A stretch of DNA of 64,000 bases from Tetracentron sinense (GCA_015143295.1 CM026567.1:10124416-10188415); one strand, 5' to 3'; shown: positions 43,888 through 55,709, counted from the first letter of the stretch. Notes: generated from the letters alone by a model not told the origin. Numbers and translations are program-made.

Positions 43888-46177
43888 TGTAACGCCCCGA
43901 AATACCCCTAGGAGTTTAGGGATATTTTAGCTGTCACACTGCGTACCTATCAAACCATCCTGTAATGCACAAGATAAAATACAATACTAACAACGATAAT
44001 CAGAGCGCGGAAGCTATCATATATGCGGAAGCGTAAACAAATTTTCATTTCTTCTGATGATCCAAAATAGTATTCCAAGTTAACATAAATACAAGACATG
44101 TCTAAGTCTAAGGTGGATAGGCCCACCTATCAAAATATCAAAATACACAAGACCCTCTCATACTCTCCCCTCAACAGTAGTCGAGGTATGGCCACGCATC
44201 GAGGTTTCGGTCCGCCTGAGACTGTAATGGAATAGCCGGCTCTCTCTCCTCTATATACTCTTCCTCGACCCAAGGCTCCGGGTCGAGGGCTCCCTCAGTA
44301 CCTGCCGACATGAAAGTACGGCTGAGCATGGAATACTCAGTGAGTACAAGCTACTAGCAGACCATAACAATAATAAAACACACAATAGTAATATCATACA
44401 AGCAGTAATAGAAACATCACAAAGAAACAGTATAGGGCATGACACAATACAAGCATCCTGACGTGCGTACATGAATGCGAAAACGCCGATAAAACTCATG
44501 CTTGAAAACCCCCGTCATGTCCCGGTATGCCTCGTAGAAATCATGTATGCGTGCATGCATGAATGCATGATCATCATCTTGTAAACCTCCATCTTGTAAC
44601 TTGTGAGCCAGAGGCTAGCACCCGAATCTCCCTGGGCTGCCAACCTCCTTGACATGCAATGCACTTGTGAGCCAGAGGCTAGCACCCGAATGTCCCTGGG
44701 CTACCAACCTCCTTGTTATGAAATGCATGGTTTTCTTGTGAGCCAGAGGTTAGCACCCGAATCTCCTTAGGCTACCAACCTCCTTGTTATGCAATATTTT
44801 CTTGTTGTTTATTATATGCACATGCTCTTGAAATCTCGGTTCACGCTATCATGCGTGCTCGTGTACGTGTCCATAGTGACAATCATGATAATGAGAATAA
44901 CCAAGATATGACATTACAATTCAATTCATGATATGAACATCGGTAACATAAGTAGTCTGCATAACATTTGATCAATTTATCATTTATAAGAACGCATGCA
45001 TAAAACTCATTTCTATATCCTTCATTGAGATCATTTATTCATAGTTTAGGCATTTTGTCAAACACTTTCATACGTTATTCCTTAGTAGTTTATCTCCTTC
45101 TCTTTTAATGCATATTTTCCATTCAGTCACACAAGGGTAAGTTTGTTATTTGTACAATGCCCATCCTCCATTTTCCAATCCACAACCCACACATCATACA
45201 TCACACATTCGGCATCCAATCGCCGTATCCAACATTTCATCCACACATCCACACCTTTTCCATTATGTTGTTTATATTTAATGGGGGATAACACATTTCA
45301 TAAAAAGGAAAACATAATATAAGGAATCACATTTTTATATAGAAAACCTAGATTTTTGCTAGGGAAAGTTAGTAGAGTGTACTAACCTTGCTCAAGGCTT
45401 GATCCTTGATGGGAAACTTGATTGAAGCTCCAAAAGGGGTAGGGAACAACCCTTGCTTGAGGAAGACTCGAGTTGGGGAAGAAACCCCTTTCAAAACGTA
45501 CTTGAGATGGCTGCCCTAGCTTGGAGAGTGGCTCCCACACGAGCTTGAGCCTTGAACTTGAAGCAAATCCAAGTTTGAGGACGACCAAGGATGGTCCACC
45601 CCTTTGATTTCTTCCTCAATGGAAACCCTAGGTCAAAACCCTCTTCTTCTCACTCTCTAGCTCTCAAAATGCTAAGGGTTGTGAATGAGGGCTCAAAGGG
45701 TCGAGCAAACCCTTATGGGTAAGGGTTTAACACCCAAAAGACAAAAACGCCCTTACTGAAATTTCTGCAAAAACGCGAAGACCGAGCGATCGGTGGTTAT
45801 GACCGATCGATCGGTTGCCTACCGAGCGATCGGTGTTTATGACCGATCGACCGGTCAAAAACTCACTCTCTGGAAAATTTCCCCATACAAAATTTCTGAC
45901 CGTGCGATAGCTACCGATCGATCGGTTATGGACCGATCGATCGCTGACTGGACCGAGCGATCGGTGCTCTGTATGTCTGGACTGTTTTGACCATATCTTT
46001 TGACTCGCTCGTCGGATTTCGACGATTCAACTTGCGTTGAATCCGTCTTTCGAAAACGAACATTTCTGATGTTTCGGAATTTCCGATTTCTCCCTTATTT
46101 ATTAATTAGACTACAAAAACAGCCAATTAGCTACGAAGGTGCTATTCATTAAGGATGAAAAAGTTCGGGGTGCTACA
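43888..46177 (-). mobile_element. Solo LTR E3 (minus strand)
   Basis: The insertion is 2290 bp, minus-strand TGTAGCACCCCGAAC...GGGGCGTTACA. TSD ATCTC (43883-43887) and ATTTC (46178-46182), one mismatch. It is very close to E2 but has only three tandem units (44605, 44669, 44740). It has a palindrome cluster at 45779-45965, the U3 block at about 45978-46050 and a hairpin at 44321-44341. Confidence 0.9.
44171..44311 (-). CDS. LTR-encoded short ORF, 46 aa (solo LTR E3)
   Basis: It runs from ATG (MSAG) to TGA, with TEGALDPEPWVEEEYIEE and C-terminus WPYLDYC. Intact. Confidence 0.42.
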   Translation of the reverse strand: MSAGTEGALDPEPWVEEEYIEEREPAIPLQSQADRNLDAWPYLDYC

Positions 46178-47105
46178 ATTTCGGTAAAATGTAGTATAGT
46201 AACCCCTTTCCTTATGCGGTAAAACAGTATTTTAAGTTATTACTAATGCATGTGAATGTGTTGTTCATAGAATGATATAGTATGAATTATAAAAAGGTAA
46301 GAAAAGAAATATCTCAAAAGATGCTAGTGCCTTGCTTCAAGATAAGTTTCCAAGGGTACTAGTTATTTGGCTCCAAGAAAGATCTCAAAGAAAAGTAAGA
46401 AAAGAAGAAAAGTAAGAATGTAAGAAAAGTAAGAAAGTAAGAAAAGTAAGAAAGGAAGAAAAAAAAGTAAGAAATGAAGAAAAAACAAAATAAGTAAGAA
46501 AGATAAGTAAAAGTGAACACATAAAAGAATTGGAAAGAAAAGATGTTTCTGCACTCTGATTTATGTATGTAAATTATAATTGAACTGTTACTTGTGTGCA
46601 TGTTATCGTTATGATATTGTTTACTATGATTTGTTATATACACGGAGTAACTTGTTACTCAGCTGATGACTTTTGTTGTCGGCAAGTTCGAGATTTGAAA
46701 ATTGTGCCTAGAAGCCTTGAGTTGAAGAGAAGTACGTAAGGAAAATCTTACAGGTGATCATCCCGAAGAGGAGCGGGATTTCGAGGGATGATTTTACTAT
46801 TATTTTAGTTTATTAGAAATTGTTTAAATTCCACAGAGATTAGAACTAGTTTATTATGTTTCAGTTTTAATTTGGGATATTTAGATTTGATACGGTTAGT
46901 TAAAGAGTTGAGAATTATGAAGATGATTCAGATTATGTAGGTTTAGTTTAATTACAGATTTTAATTGATGTTCAGTTGAAGTATTTATTGAATAAATTTT
47001 TAAGTTCAGATTTTGGAATGCCTTTAAAGCTTATTAAATAAATTAAGTCAAGTAAGTCACGTGCCAAAGTTTCACATTCTTTTAAGGGGATCTTGGGTCG
47101 GGATA

Positions 47106-47913
47106 ATTTTAGCCGTTTGAGTGTTCCAGCAAGCAGTCGTCGACAATTGCACTGGTGCACTGTCTAGTCTTTGACGAGTGAAGGTTAAAAATTTCCTTCA
47201 GCTACTATTAAGCCTACTCCTCGACGAGTTCTGAGACTGCAATTCCACTCGTCGTTGAGTCCTCTGTTTTTTAGCAGAAAACTCATCTTTACAAGACCAA
47301 TAAGATGAGAATTAATTTGTAGGTCTTTTAGTTTCCCTTTAACATGATTTAATAATATTTTAAGCTTTCCTAGGGCCTTAGAATGATATCCAAATTTGTC
47401 AAGGATTCCTAAGGTCAATCTAGGTACTTGAGCGTCTCAACTTTCCAAATTAATGAGGAATTTTTCATAAATCGTAGACTCTTTCAAAATAATTAAATAA
47501 AAATAGTCTTTAAACCTTCTTGAAAGATAGTTTTCATCTTGATCTTGGATCTTCTAACTTGAGTATGCCTTCATGATCTTTATTGTTGTTTATGATCCAA
47601 CTTGCACTTTGGGATTGATCTTGAATTCAACATTGAATATGGATGATTCTTCTTGATTGGTTATTCTTAGACATGTGGATTTTTTTCCATACATTATGCT
47701 TTGAATGTTGGGCTAATGTTTTTGCAATTTGAATTTTACATAAACTTCATGGAAACATTAGTACTAAAATTATCATTTCATTATTATGTTAGCATCAAAA
47801 TTATTAGGGGTATACAGGGTTGTAACCTTTAGGCTAACAAATACTAGCTTGCTCTCAAGCTTTTACTACTTTCAGCCTCCACTAAGAGTAGACTAGTCCG
47901 CTTATTATTATTA
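47106..47913. other. Non-coding, unassigned
   Basis: No gene is seen. The first 180 bp have CTCGACGAGTT and CACTCGTCG motifs reminiscent of LTR U3 palindromes; the rest is AT-rich without recognised domains. Confidence 0.4.
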
Positions 47914-48085
47914 GAGCAATGCTAGGTCCATTTTCTGGTCGTCCATTCTCTGGTAGTTTTTACTATTTTTATAGAAGAAGACAAAATAAATATAGTAAGA
48001 CCCACAAAAAAGTGTCTTACAATTTTATCTTCTTGTATGGAATTAGGGGAGAGTGGATAACCGAAAAGTGGACCTAGCATTGCTC
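47914..48085. mobile_element. MITE, Mutator-type, 172 bp
   Basis: The terminal inverted repeats begin GAGCAATGCTAGGTCCA at both ends and continue with mismatches. The flanking 9-bp TSD TTATTATTA (47905-47913 and 48086-48094) is perfect; 9 bp is the usual Mutator size. The target is AT-repetitive, so the TSD is slightly less certain. Confidence 0.75.
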
Positions 48086-48126
48086 TTATTATTAATTATT
48101 ACAATTTAAATATGAAGCAGAGTTTT

Positions 48127-48213
48127 GCATCATAGGGAGCTCCCTTTTTACACTAAGGGGGAATAATTACACATTTGCCCCCCTTAGTGTAAAAAGGGAG
48201 CTCCGCATGATGC
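48127..48213. repeat. Long perfect hairpin
   Basis: Inner arms of 26 bp (48136-48161 and 48178-48204) contain GGAGCTCCCTTTTTACAC and its complement around a 16-bp loop. Outer arms GCATCAT/ATGATGC extend it to 48127-48213. It could be a tiny foldback MITE or the footprint of one; no coding. Confidence 0.7.
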
Positions 48214-48539
48214 TGAGCTCCCCATGACAATTAACCTCTAATTATTATTAAAAATCGACTGTTCTCTAAAGGTCTAACTGCTCTATTAAGTATTAATGGA
48301 AGACACTCTATTAACTGAAGCGGTTGACTGTTTTTCACGTTACCTCTATGAGTATTGACACCCGACATATCCACGTGCGATCTTCTGAAAAATTTATTTA
48401 CTTTCCAGTAGACTGAACGATACTCGAAACTGTTAGTGGCCATGCTTTGCAGACTGAGCGATGCTCGACACTGTTGGTAGTCATATGCACATGAGTCCTG
48501 AGCCTATGACGTCTCTCTCTCTCTTCACTTATCTGTCGC

Positions 48540-48566
48540 AATATATATATATATATATATATATAA
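48540..48566. repeat. (AT)n microsatellite
   Basis: About 13 AT units. The surrounding 48214-48750 shows no gene. Confidence 0.9.
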
Positions 48567-48749
48567 TTTTTCCTCTTAGTTACATTTTTTTTTTTTTGTG
48601 ATAATTCTAACTAACCACACAGAGCGCACACACACGCCCTACAATCTCAACGTCAAGCCTATAACCACACACTCCCTTTTAATTACATTCTACTCTTATT
48701 GCACTCTCTTTTGCGAAAAGATAGATTTTGTGTCAGCTTATGTAGACTT

Positions 48750-48995
48750 TTTTTTTTTTTTGGGTAAACGTGGGGTGTCCAGATCTCAAGATTACGACTA
48801 ATCCCTATGTGCTGCCTGGGGATACCCTCTTGTCTGGCAATTGATAACGGGGTGCTCCCAGACTCAATCTCGAGAGCTCCGGGTCTACAATTCATCTTCC
48901 AATCTAGAGAGAGTAAGGGTAGCACAAGGAAAATAATCACCTCCACTACGTTGGTGGAGCGAAGGGAGGTGTTTCGGGTCCCTTTTTTTTTTGTC
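48750..48995 (-). mobile_element. SINE-like element
   Basis: On the minus strand a TAGTGGAGGTG stretch (A-box-like) is followed by GAGATTGAGTCTGG (B-box-like), and the sequence ends in an A-run (a T-run at 48750-48762 on the plus strand). This fits a degraded tRNA-derived SINE; no clear TSD. Confidence 0.4.
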
Positions 48996-50340
48996 ACATG
49001 TCTCCTTTTAGCTCCCTTTAAATATAGTTAAAATTCATCAATCCTTAAGGTTAAAACATCTACCCTTGAATTTTAGAAATAAATAAATAAATAATTAATC
49101 ACAAGAATTAAAGCAGGAGGGATCATTTAACGTCCACTAAACCTATAAATATTTGGATGATATGGCACAAGGGATCACTCACACTCACAGAGTATTTGTC
49201 TTATTAATTCTAACAAGTAGCCATAGATAAATAATACCGACACCACAAAATAATGGTTAAATAACCCAAGAAAATAGTTCCAAAAGGTAATTTTCTATAG
49301 CGATATAGTTGGAATAAGAGAAAACATTGAATAATATATCACCCCCATAATGTAAGTACTACTTTGTTTGGGGTTCAAGATATTCAGTTAGGCCGCAACA
49401 CCGGTTAGTATCTGTTGTACGCTGTTCTAGGTTAGCGAACCAAGAAAATTTTCAGTCATTACACTCCTCGAGACTTAATCCAAGTGGACTAAACACCACC
49501 AATGGGGCAAGCTTTGCTTCCCCAGTAAGTAGTACTTAGAGCTTTTTATTTAGAAGAAGTCAACAAGAAAAAATAGGAAAAGGGCCCCTAAAATACATGA
49601 ATGACAAAAAGGAAAAGATGCTTGGGCATGAGAAGACTCCTCATCATATTTAAGAGCACATACACTTGATTCTATTGTTGATTCATAATTATGTTAATTA
49701 ATTCTTCCAAAAGCATATGATATTTCGCTAAATTAACCACTAAAATTTGTACAATAAGTTGTTTTTTTTTCTGTGTTTGTGTTTCCTCATATCAATCAGA
49801 TATCATTGGATATGATCAATCGATTATGCTTTCCATAAAGTATTTCTAATTTTCCAGTGGTGTTAAACTCACAACCACGCATATTAATCTCTTGATTTTA
49901 TGAAGTTGACAAATACCAAATGGCCCTCACTTAACAGCCTTCTCAAAGATTTGACAAATTGATGTGCCCCTCAACTCGTGATACTAGTGGGCAGCTTATC
50001 TCTACCAAAATTTCTTAATGGCGTATATGTCATTATCGTTCCATGTCCTCCTCTATCAAAAAGTGGTCGTAATTTCTAAAAAATTAGGGTTTCGCATGTG
50101 GTCGGTCATCAAAATCATCGAATTGATGTGTCCCATTTGCGTATGTAGCCCTAAAATTGTCGAATCAGGGGATATGAGACATATAGACCAAGGATTTGAT
50201 GATCCAAGATAATTTATGGGATGATTAGGACATCTAGATCAATGCCATTGCTTGGCTATCTGGTTTTGGCCCAATCAACTGGTTTGCATGTGCGTGAACC
50301 ATGACAATGAGAGGAGTGCTAACCCTACTCTCAGTCTCCA
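48996..50340. other. Non-coding intergenic DNA
   Basis: AT-rich; no conserved coding or repeat domain recognised. Confidence 0.4.
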
Positions 50341-50344
50341 CCAA

Positions 50345-50605
50345 TCACCTGTATATTTTGCATGAAAGATTCTTTTTTGTGACAAGGGTGTCTGGACCTC
50401 TTAGAGCACTTGATTAATCCCCCGAGCACATGCAGACCCCCAACCACACACACTAGATAAGTAGGGATAAATCCCTGAGGATTACCAACGGGTAAGGGGA
50501 TGGAACTCAAGACCTCTGCTTCCTGGGGCATGGTCGTGGCGAGCACACCACCCTCCGGTTGGTTACATGAGAGAGAGTGCTTTAACCATTGCAAATTGAA
50601 CAAGT
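50345..50605 (-). mobile_element. SINE-like element
   Basis: On the minus strand AATGGTTAAAGCAC (50590-50577, A-box-like) is followed by AGGTCTTGAGTTCC (50515-50502, B-box-like), and the 3' end has an A-rich CACAAAAAAG near 50370. tRNA-derived SINE structure is probable; flanking repeats are not evident. Confidence 0.42.
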
Positions 50606-50754
50606 AAAACCATCTAATATACCATGGCTAAAGCAAATCACTTCAACCAATACATGATCCAACAAAGCACCTTACTAACATGCATGTACTCGGTTCGTTA
50701 AATACTGGGATAGGCAAGATTGCTTAAGTGTAATGCATCTATTACCTAAGTCAT

Positions 50755-51185
50755 ACCATAGTTACCAGAGTGAGAAGCGAAAACAAGAAGCAAAGTGAAA
50801 GCGAGAAACGGGAAGCGAGACTAAAAACAACCTTAGGAAACGGAAAACGAGAAATGAGATATAGGCTCCTCATTCCCATTATGTTATTATGGGTAATTAT
50901 ATATTTGATTTTTATCTTACATGAGATTTTTGTGGAAAAGTAGGTACCTTAGGTTCCAAACCGATGATCTTGCTTAGAGTCTACACCATAGGCTATAGAT
51001 TGTGGTCTACCTCATCACTTCACACATATAATTTCATTTGAATATTAAATGAAATGTGATGGAAGCAAGCTTTCTAGGAAGCCAGTCGTCTGAAGAAACG
51101 AATTTGTATGAGAAAGCGAGTCTGGGAAACGAGTTTCTTGAGAAGCGAGCTTCCCACTCTGTACATAGCTTCCCTGCAACTATGA
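50755..51185. mobile_element. Foldback-like element rich in GAAGCGAG motifs
   Basis: The ends CATAGTTACCAGAGTGAGAAG and the complement of the right end (CATAGTTGCAGGGAAGC, then AGAGTGGGAAGC) are similar inverted repeats. Arms contain many GAAGCGAGAAACG-type words. A decayed MITE-like insertion about 330 bp upstream of the LBD gene. Confidence 0.35.
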
Positions 51186-51323
51186 GTCATACATTCATGC
51201 ATACATATAAAAAAAGAAGAGATGGGGCCAAATATCTTGTGAATATGGATGTTTTGTCGAGTAAAATCTTAAGGATGGTTCTTGGTGGGACCCCACAAGA
51301 TATCCTATCTTTACTTATTTTTT

Positions 51324-51334
51324 TATATATAAAA
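51324..51334 (+). promoter_or_regulatory. Putative TATA box of the LBD gene
   Basis: TATATATAAAA lies about 180 bp before the start codon and is followed by a long CT-rich leader (TTCTTCTTTGTTTC...) typical of plant 5' UTRs. Confidence 0.5.
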
Positions 51335-51515
51335 TCGACCATCTCTCCTTAGCTTCCTCACTTCTTTTCTTTCTATGCAACGTTTCTTCTTTGTTTCTTC
51401 TTCTTTTTATCTTTATTCTAGTAGTCTTGTCTTTCTTCCAAGGCAAAGTGCCATACTTTACTGGTTATTTAGTAGCAAGGAGTGTTGAGGATACTCATCC
51501 TAGCTACTAAGAAGA

Positions 51516-54446
51516 ATGAGGGAGACTGCAGGTAGGAAACAAGGAGCTGTATCACCCTGTGCAGCATGCAAGCTTCTTCGGAGGCGGTGTGCGCAGGATT
51601 GCATCTTTGCTCCTTATTTTCCAGCCGACGAGCCTCAGAAGTTTGCTAACGTGCACAAGGTGTTTGGTGCAAGCAATGTCAACAAGATGTTACAGGTTCA
51701 ACTTCATCTCTCTCTCTCTCTCTCTCTCAAGCTTCTATAAAAATTACTAAACCCCACTATTTCCATTTGAATTATGAAAACCCTCCAAATGTCCATGTTC
51801 AGAGCTAATGCAACCAACAGGAAGTGTCATTTTCAGTTATTTTTGGGGTCTAATCAGGAGTTATAGTGTCGTTTATGTCAATTCAAGTAAGAGATAAGGA
51901 AGTAACTGCCTATTTTTGACAGTGAGGTCATAGTCAAACATAAAATTTACTTCACTATTAGTGTTAATTACTAAAGTGGTCACTAATTTTTCATATAAAT
52001 TAAGTCAGGCATGCCCTCAAAGTTCTCATTGTTCCATCCATCTCATACTTAGGCTAAGGTTCATAATGGGCCAAACATAATGATCAAACCACATCACCAA
52101 TATACATTCCCATTTTTTGTCCAATATGCTGAAGAAGGAACAGTAGACCCTATAATAACTTTTAATAAAGATTTAAAAAATGATTTTATCATATAATAGA
52201 GAAGTATTTACTATTTTACATAATATTAGTTATTAGAGGGGCAAACTGTGATTATTTTAGTCATTTCGAAAACAATCTAGATAGCTTTCTCACCTCTTTT
52301 GGAACTATTCTCCCTCTCTAAAAAAGAAATTATGATATATCCTTCGTTTTCTACTTCCAATGTAATTTATTTTTCATTCCTATACCACTTCTTACTAAAG
52401 CTATGTTTGGTTGCCAAGAAAATAGGTAAAAATATGGAAAAGAAAAGAAAAGAAAATTTCATATTTCTAATACAATTCTTAGTTGTGTTTTGTCTAATTT
52501 TCTTTTCTTTTCCATGTTTTCACTAATTTTCTCAGCAACCAAACATAGGGTAAGGGTGTGTTTGTTTGGCGAGAAAGTGAGGGAAATGAAAATAAAAGTT
52601 TGTTTTCTTGCATTTTTCTTGCGTTTGGTTTGCAAGAAACACACTTTCATTTTTTTGCAGTACTTTCTCAATAGTGAAAAGCTTTCTCTCAAAACTTCAT
52701 CCATCTTTCGATGATTATTTTGTGAGAAAATTTAAGTTTCTTATCTTTTACTTTCTTTTCTTTCACCCACTTTCTTTTCAAATGAATGCACCCTAATGCC
52801 ATCTTTAATTGGTTGTCGAGAAAATAGGTGAAAACATGAAAAAGAAAAGAAAATTTTAGATTTCTAATACAATTTTTAGTTGTGTTTTGTCCAATTTTCT
52901 TTTCTTTTCCATTTTTTTTACTTATTTTGTCAACAACCAAAATAGGATAAGGGATTCCCTAGTACTACTATAAAAGAGCATGTTAATGAAACAGCTTACT
53001 TTCGGCTTTACTTACACTTATATCATTAGTTTTGAGAGGATCAAGGATGGCCTTGAATCATGACAATAGTTAGGATGATGAAGTTGTGCCTGTCATACCT
53101 ATGTTCAATTCAAGTGTCGGACTTCCGATGAATTGTTATAAGTTTCACTTCAGTAACGTGATAGGAGGGTCTACTTCACCCACGAATACTTCTTGTTAAT
53201 TGGATATCAGTCATATCAACACCCATAGTGGGTCACAAAAACGGCAATAGCATAATTTCTACATTTCTCACCAACTCTTATATGAAAATAGTAATTCTAA
53301 TCTGGGTCACAATATTGCTTATTTTCTATGTATTTTCCAAAAAGAAAGATGACTCTGCATGTGGATCATTTGAAATTCTTTTATTTAAGAAAGTGGGTCA
53401 TATTGATAGCCACTTATGCTCATAATAGTTCCTAAAGAAGGGTTGTTATCATGTACCTGACACAAAAGTTAAGGATTTGTAAGGGTTTCCAAAATTTAAA
53501 ATGGGAAAATAATCCCCTCCTCGCGGGGTGCGGCAAGGAGGGTGCTTGTCCCCTCTTTTCTCACCATGTGTCCCCCATTTTAACTCTCTTTTACGATGGT
53601 TATGTTTGACTAACTCTTAATGTTCATATTTTTAACCTTGTTTTTTCTTATTAAAAAAAACAAGGTTAAAAATATTAACTACCATTAAAGACAATTAACG
53701 ATTAGTTAAAAAGACACTTGGAGAGAAAAAGGAGGAATGAGGCTGCGAGGAAAAAAGTATTGCTCTTTAGAATTAGCTTAACTGACGCAATCATGACATC
53801 TCCTCGACGTTTGCCATTAGTTTGAACTTGGGCCCATACATAATTTAGTCACTTTTTATTGAAAGAGTGATGCTTCCGAGACCGTCTTAGGGCCGAGACT
53901 GGATTTCAGGTGGGGCCCACCATGTGATATGGACCTGAAATGCTGTGTTCTTAGAGCACGGTCTCGGCCCTAAGATGGTTTCAGTAGCAAAGACATCATA
54001 GTAAATATTAGTCTAAATTACTTGATTTATTTAGGTAACATAGTATCAGATATACGGTCTTATCAAATACGGGGAAAGGAAAATGCGAATGACTAGGAAA
54101 GCATAAGTCTATGTTGGGTTTTGAATATTTGCAGGAGTTGGCTGTGCATCAGCGTAGTGATGCTGTTAGTAGCATGGTGTATGAAGCGAATGCTCGGGTT
54201 CGAGACCCAGTTTATGGATGTGTAGGAGCCATATCATCTCTACAGCAACAGATCGACGTCCTTCAGACCCAGCTAGCATTAGCACAGGCTGAGGTGGTAC
54301 ACATGAGAATGCTGCAGGTAGCATCTATGTCGGCTGATAATGCTTCACCCTCCTCGAAGCTAATAGCTCCACACACCAAGTCTCTTTTTGGCATAGACAT
54401 GGTGGTAGACCAGGCCAACATGGGGGAGTCCTTGTGGTCTTGCTAG
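51516..54446 (+). CDS. LBD4-like: LOB-domain (LBD) transcription factor, class I, LBD4-like; exons 51516-51695 and 54135-54446
   Basis: Plant-specific nuclear DNA-binding protein. Exon 1 encodes 60 residues: [19 protein letters not shown] begins the C-block (C15-X2-C18-X6-C25-X3-C29), followed by [20 protein letters not shown] and [10 protein letters not shown]. Donor TTACAG|GTTCAA and acceptor TTTGCAG|GAGTTG give a phase-0 intron at the position usual for class I LBD genes (MLQ/EL). Exon 2 encodes 103 residues: [26 protein letters not shown], then the coiled coil [19 protein letters not shown] and the C-terminus GESLWSC at TAG 54446. Total 163 residues, close to Arabidopsis LBD4 (recalled length about 170), which also ends in WSC. 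All key residues are intact. LBD proteins act in organ-boundary and vascular patterning; the exact role here is inferred. Confidence 0.93.
52401..52548. mobile_element. MITE M1, 148 bp
   Basis: Terminal inverted repeats are CTATGTTTGGTTG... and CAACCAAACATAG; the interior is nearly palindromic (AAGAAAATAGG / ATTTTCT). TSD not clear. Relatives at 52797-52946 and 58139-58266. Confidence 0.7.
52554..52793. mobile_element. MITE M2, Tourist/Harbinger-like, 240 bp
   Basis: The ends are GGGTGTGTTTGTTTGGCGAG and, inverted, GGGTGCATTCATTTGAAAAG. The flanking 3-bp TSD TAA (52551-52553, 52794-52796) is typical of PIF/Harbinger MITEs. Confidence 0.72.
52797..52946. mobile_element. MITE M1' (M1 family)
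   Basis: GCCATCTTTAATTGGTTG...CAACAACCAAAATAGG; the same interior as M1 (GAAAATAGGTGAAAACATG). It directly follows M2 and its TAA. Confidence 0.65.
53505..53757. mobile_element. Foldback MITE F
   Basis: The central stem ATATTTTTAACCTTGTTTTT (53626-53646) pairs with 53653-53675. Outer imperfect arms pair CCTCCTCGCGG...CTCTTTTCTC with the complement of GAGAGAAAAAGG...CTGCGAGG. No TSD assigned. Confidence 0.55.
53872..53988. mobile_element. MITE N1, 117 bp
   Basis: Inverted ends share CTTAGGGCCGAGAC, with an outer GCTTCCGAGACCGT against GCTACTGAAACCAT; a palindromic GGTGGGGCCCACC centre. Same family as 55721-55865. Confidence 0.65.
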
Positions 54447-55709
54447 CTTCGCTTTCCTTCTTTTTCTAGTACTATTATAAGCTTTCTTTAGCATGTGCTT
54501 GCTTCTTTGTTACTGATTTTGCATCTATTCTTACATACATCCTTAGGTAATTAATGATTATGATAGATAGATAGATCCACCCACTATAGTTTTGCAGGGT
54601 GCTCTTTATCATTAACCATATTGTAAATATGTTCAGGTTACGAATATCAGTTAGTAAAATAGTTATAGTTATGGGAATTTTTTTACCTTCTTTTTTTTTT
54701 GCCTAACTGGCCCCTTTTCTCTTTGTTCTTCCCCCAAGTGTACAAAATTTGTTTTTTTTTTTTTGACCCACAAGTGCACAAGCACGCACATAGTACAATA
54801 GAGAGATCGTGAAATTAAGAGGATGCCTTTTACAAAGTAACAAGTGCAGTCATATCCCATCCCGAATAAGGGGTGTTCTTTCCCATCAGTCCAAGCTTTT
54901 GGGATCAATGGTTGCGTCTAAGTATGCATCATTTAGTATCAGAGCAAGCCCAACGTCACGGTTCTGGATAGGACCACGGAAAAAAATCCTGAGAATTACC
55001 TCATGTGAAATCTAATTTTTGGTTGGATGTAACTAGCACCAAATTGTGTTGGTCAAACAATCTTGAAACCTTAAGATAAATAATAAGACTTATAGATAAA
55101 ACTTGATTGATTTACCATCTCCACAAACAGGATTTTACAAAGAGATTACAACTACGAAGAAAAATCAATGAGTAATCTAAAATAATCATAAGCGAATTGA
55201 ATTCGATTAAGATTGTGATGAAATACACTGTGATGATAGAATATCCCACAAATTACAAAGAGATTACAAATTACAATATTGTGAGTAATTAAGAGGGGGG
55301 CATGGACCAATGAGGTCAGCCTTAGGTTTGCAATTAGATATCAGGTACTAAAACTATTTTCCAATTACAAATTATCACAAAAGTACTTGCTTTTCATAAT
55401 ACTTTGCGCTAATTTATGGGGGATGGAACGATATTCCGTGACTGACATTCATAGAAGTTAACCTTATAATTAATGGTAAAAATTCGGTCATAGTACTGTT
55501 GGATGCGTTGGTCCCAGATTGGATGTGTCTCTTCTGCTGGATTTCATGTTGTAACTGAAGGACAAATAGAGAAAATGCCTGGTAAAGGGGATATCAAATG
55601 GGCCAAAGAAAAATTCTCTAATAGGATAGAGAAGACGGGCCTGGATAAGGGACCTAAATTGGGCCTCTAATGAGACGAGTTCAACTTTGTAGTGGTTTGG
55701 GAGGAAACA
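54447..55709. other. Downstream of the LBD gene; retroelement LTR-end fragment inside
   Basis: Most is AT-rich and non-coding. At about 54745-54975 a fragment ends with TAGTATCAGAGC (54934-54945), a one-base variant of the tRNA-Met PBS, preceded by CCAAGCTTTTGGGATCAATGG, which looks like a plant retroelement LTR end. No domains. Confidence 0.4.

Larger units (their letters stand above)
36809..47105 (+). repeat. Element D 3' LTR (interrupted by a Copia fragment and solo LTR E3)
   Basis: It starts TGTAGAGACC right after the PPT and carries the conserved U3 block near 37205-37262. It is interrupted from about 37263 to 43825 by Copia sequence, resumes at CGTCGTACTGGAAAATGTA, is interrupted again by E3 (43888-46177), and ends GGGTCGGGATA at 47105. 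The LTR middle (leader and donor region) is missing, probably deleted with the Copia 3' half. It has a hairpin near 46645-46660 and a decayed PWVEEEY frame (VEEKYV). Confidence 0.75.
51696..54134 (+). other. LBD gene intron, filled with MITEs
   Basis: The intron is 2439 bp, GT...AG. It opens with a (CT)n microsatellite (51708-51728) and contains MITEs M1 (52401-52548), M2 (52554-52793), M1' (52797-52946), foldback F (about 53505-53757) and N1 (53872-53988). The rest is AT-rich. No other exon is recognised. Confidence 0.85.

Noticed and set aside
46359-46643. F/S/Y-rich antisense frame of 94 codons
   Set aside because: Translation of a GAAAAGTAAGAAA-type low-complexity run in the D LTR.
51559-51750. 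Alternative frame overlapping LBD exon 1
   Set aside because: The LOB-domain frame has all conserved residues and proper splice sites; the other frame has none.
52299-52940. Several short F/K-rich frames
   Set aside because: They lie in AT-rich palindromic MITEs inside the LBD intron.
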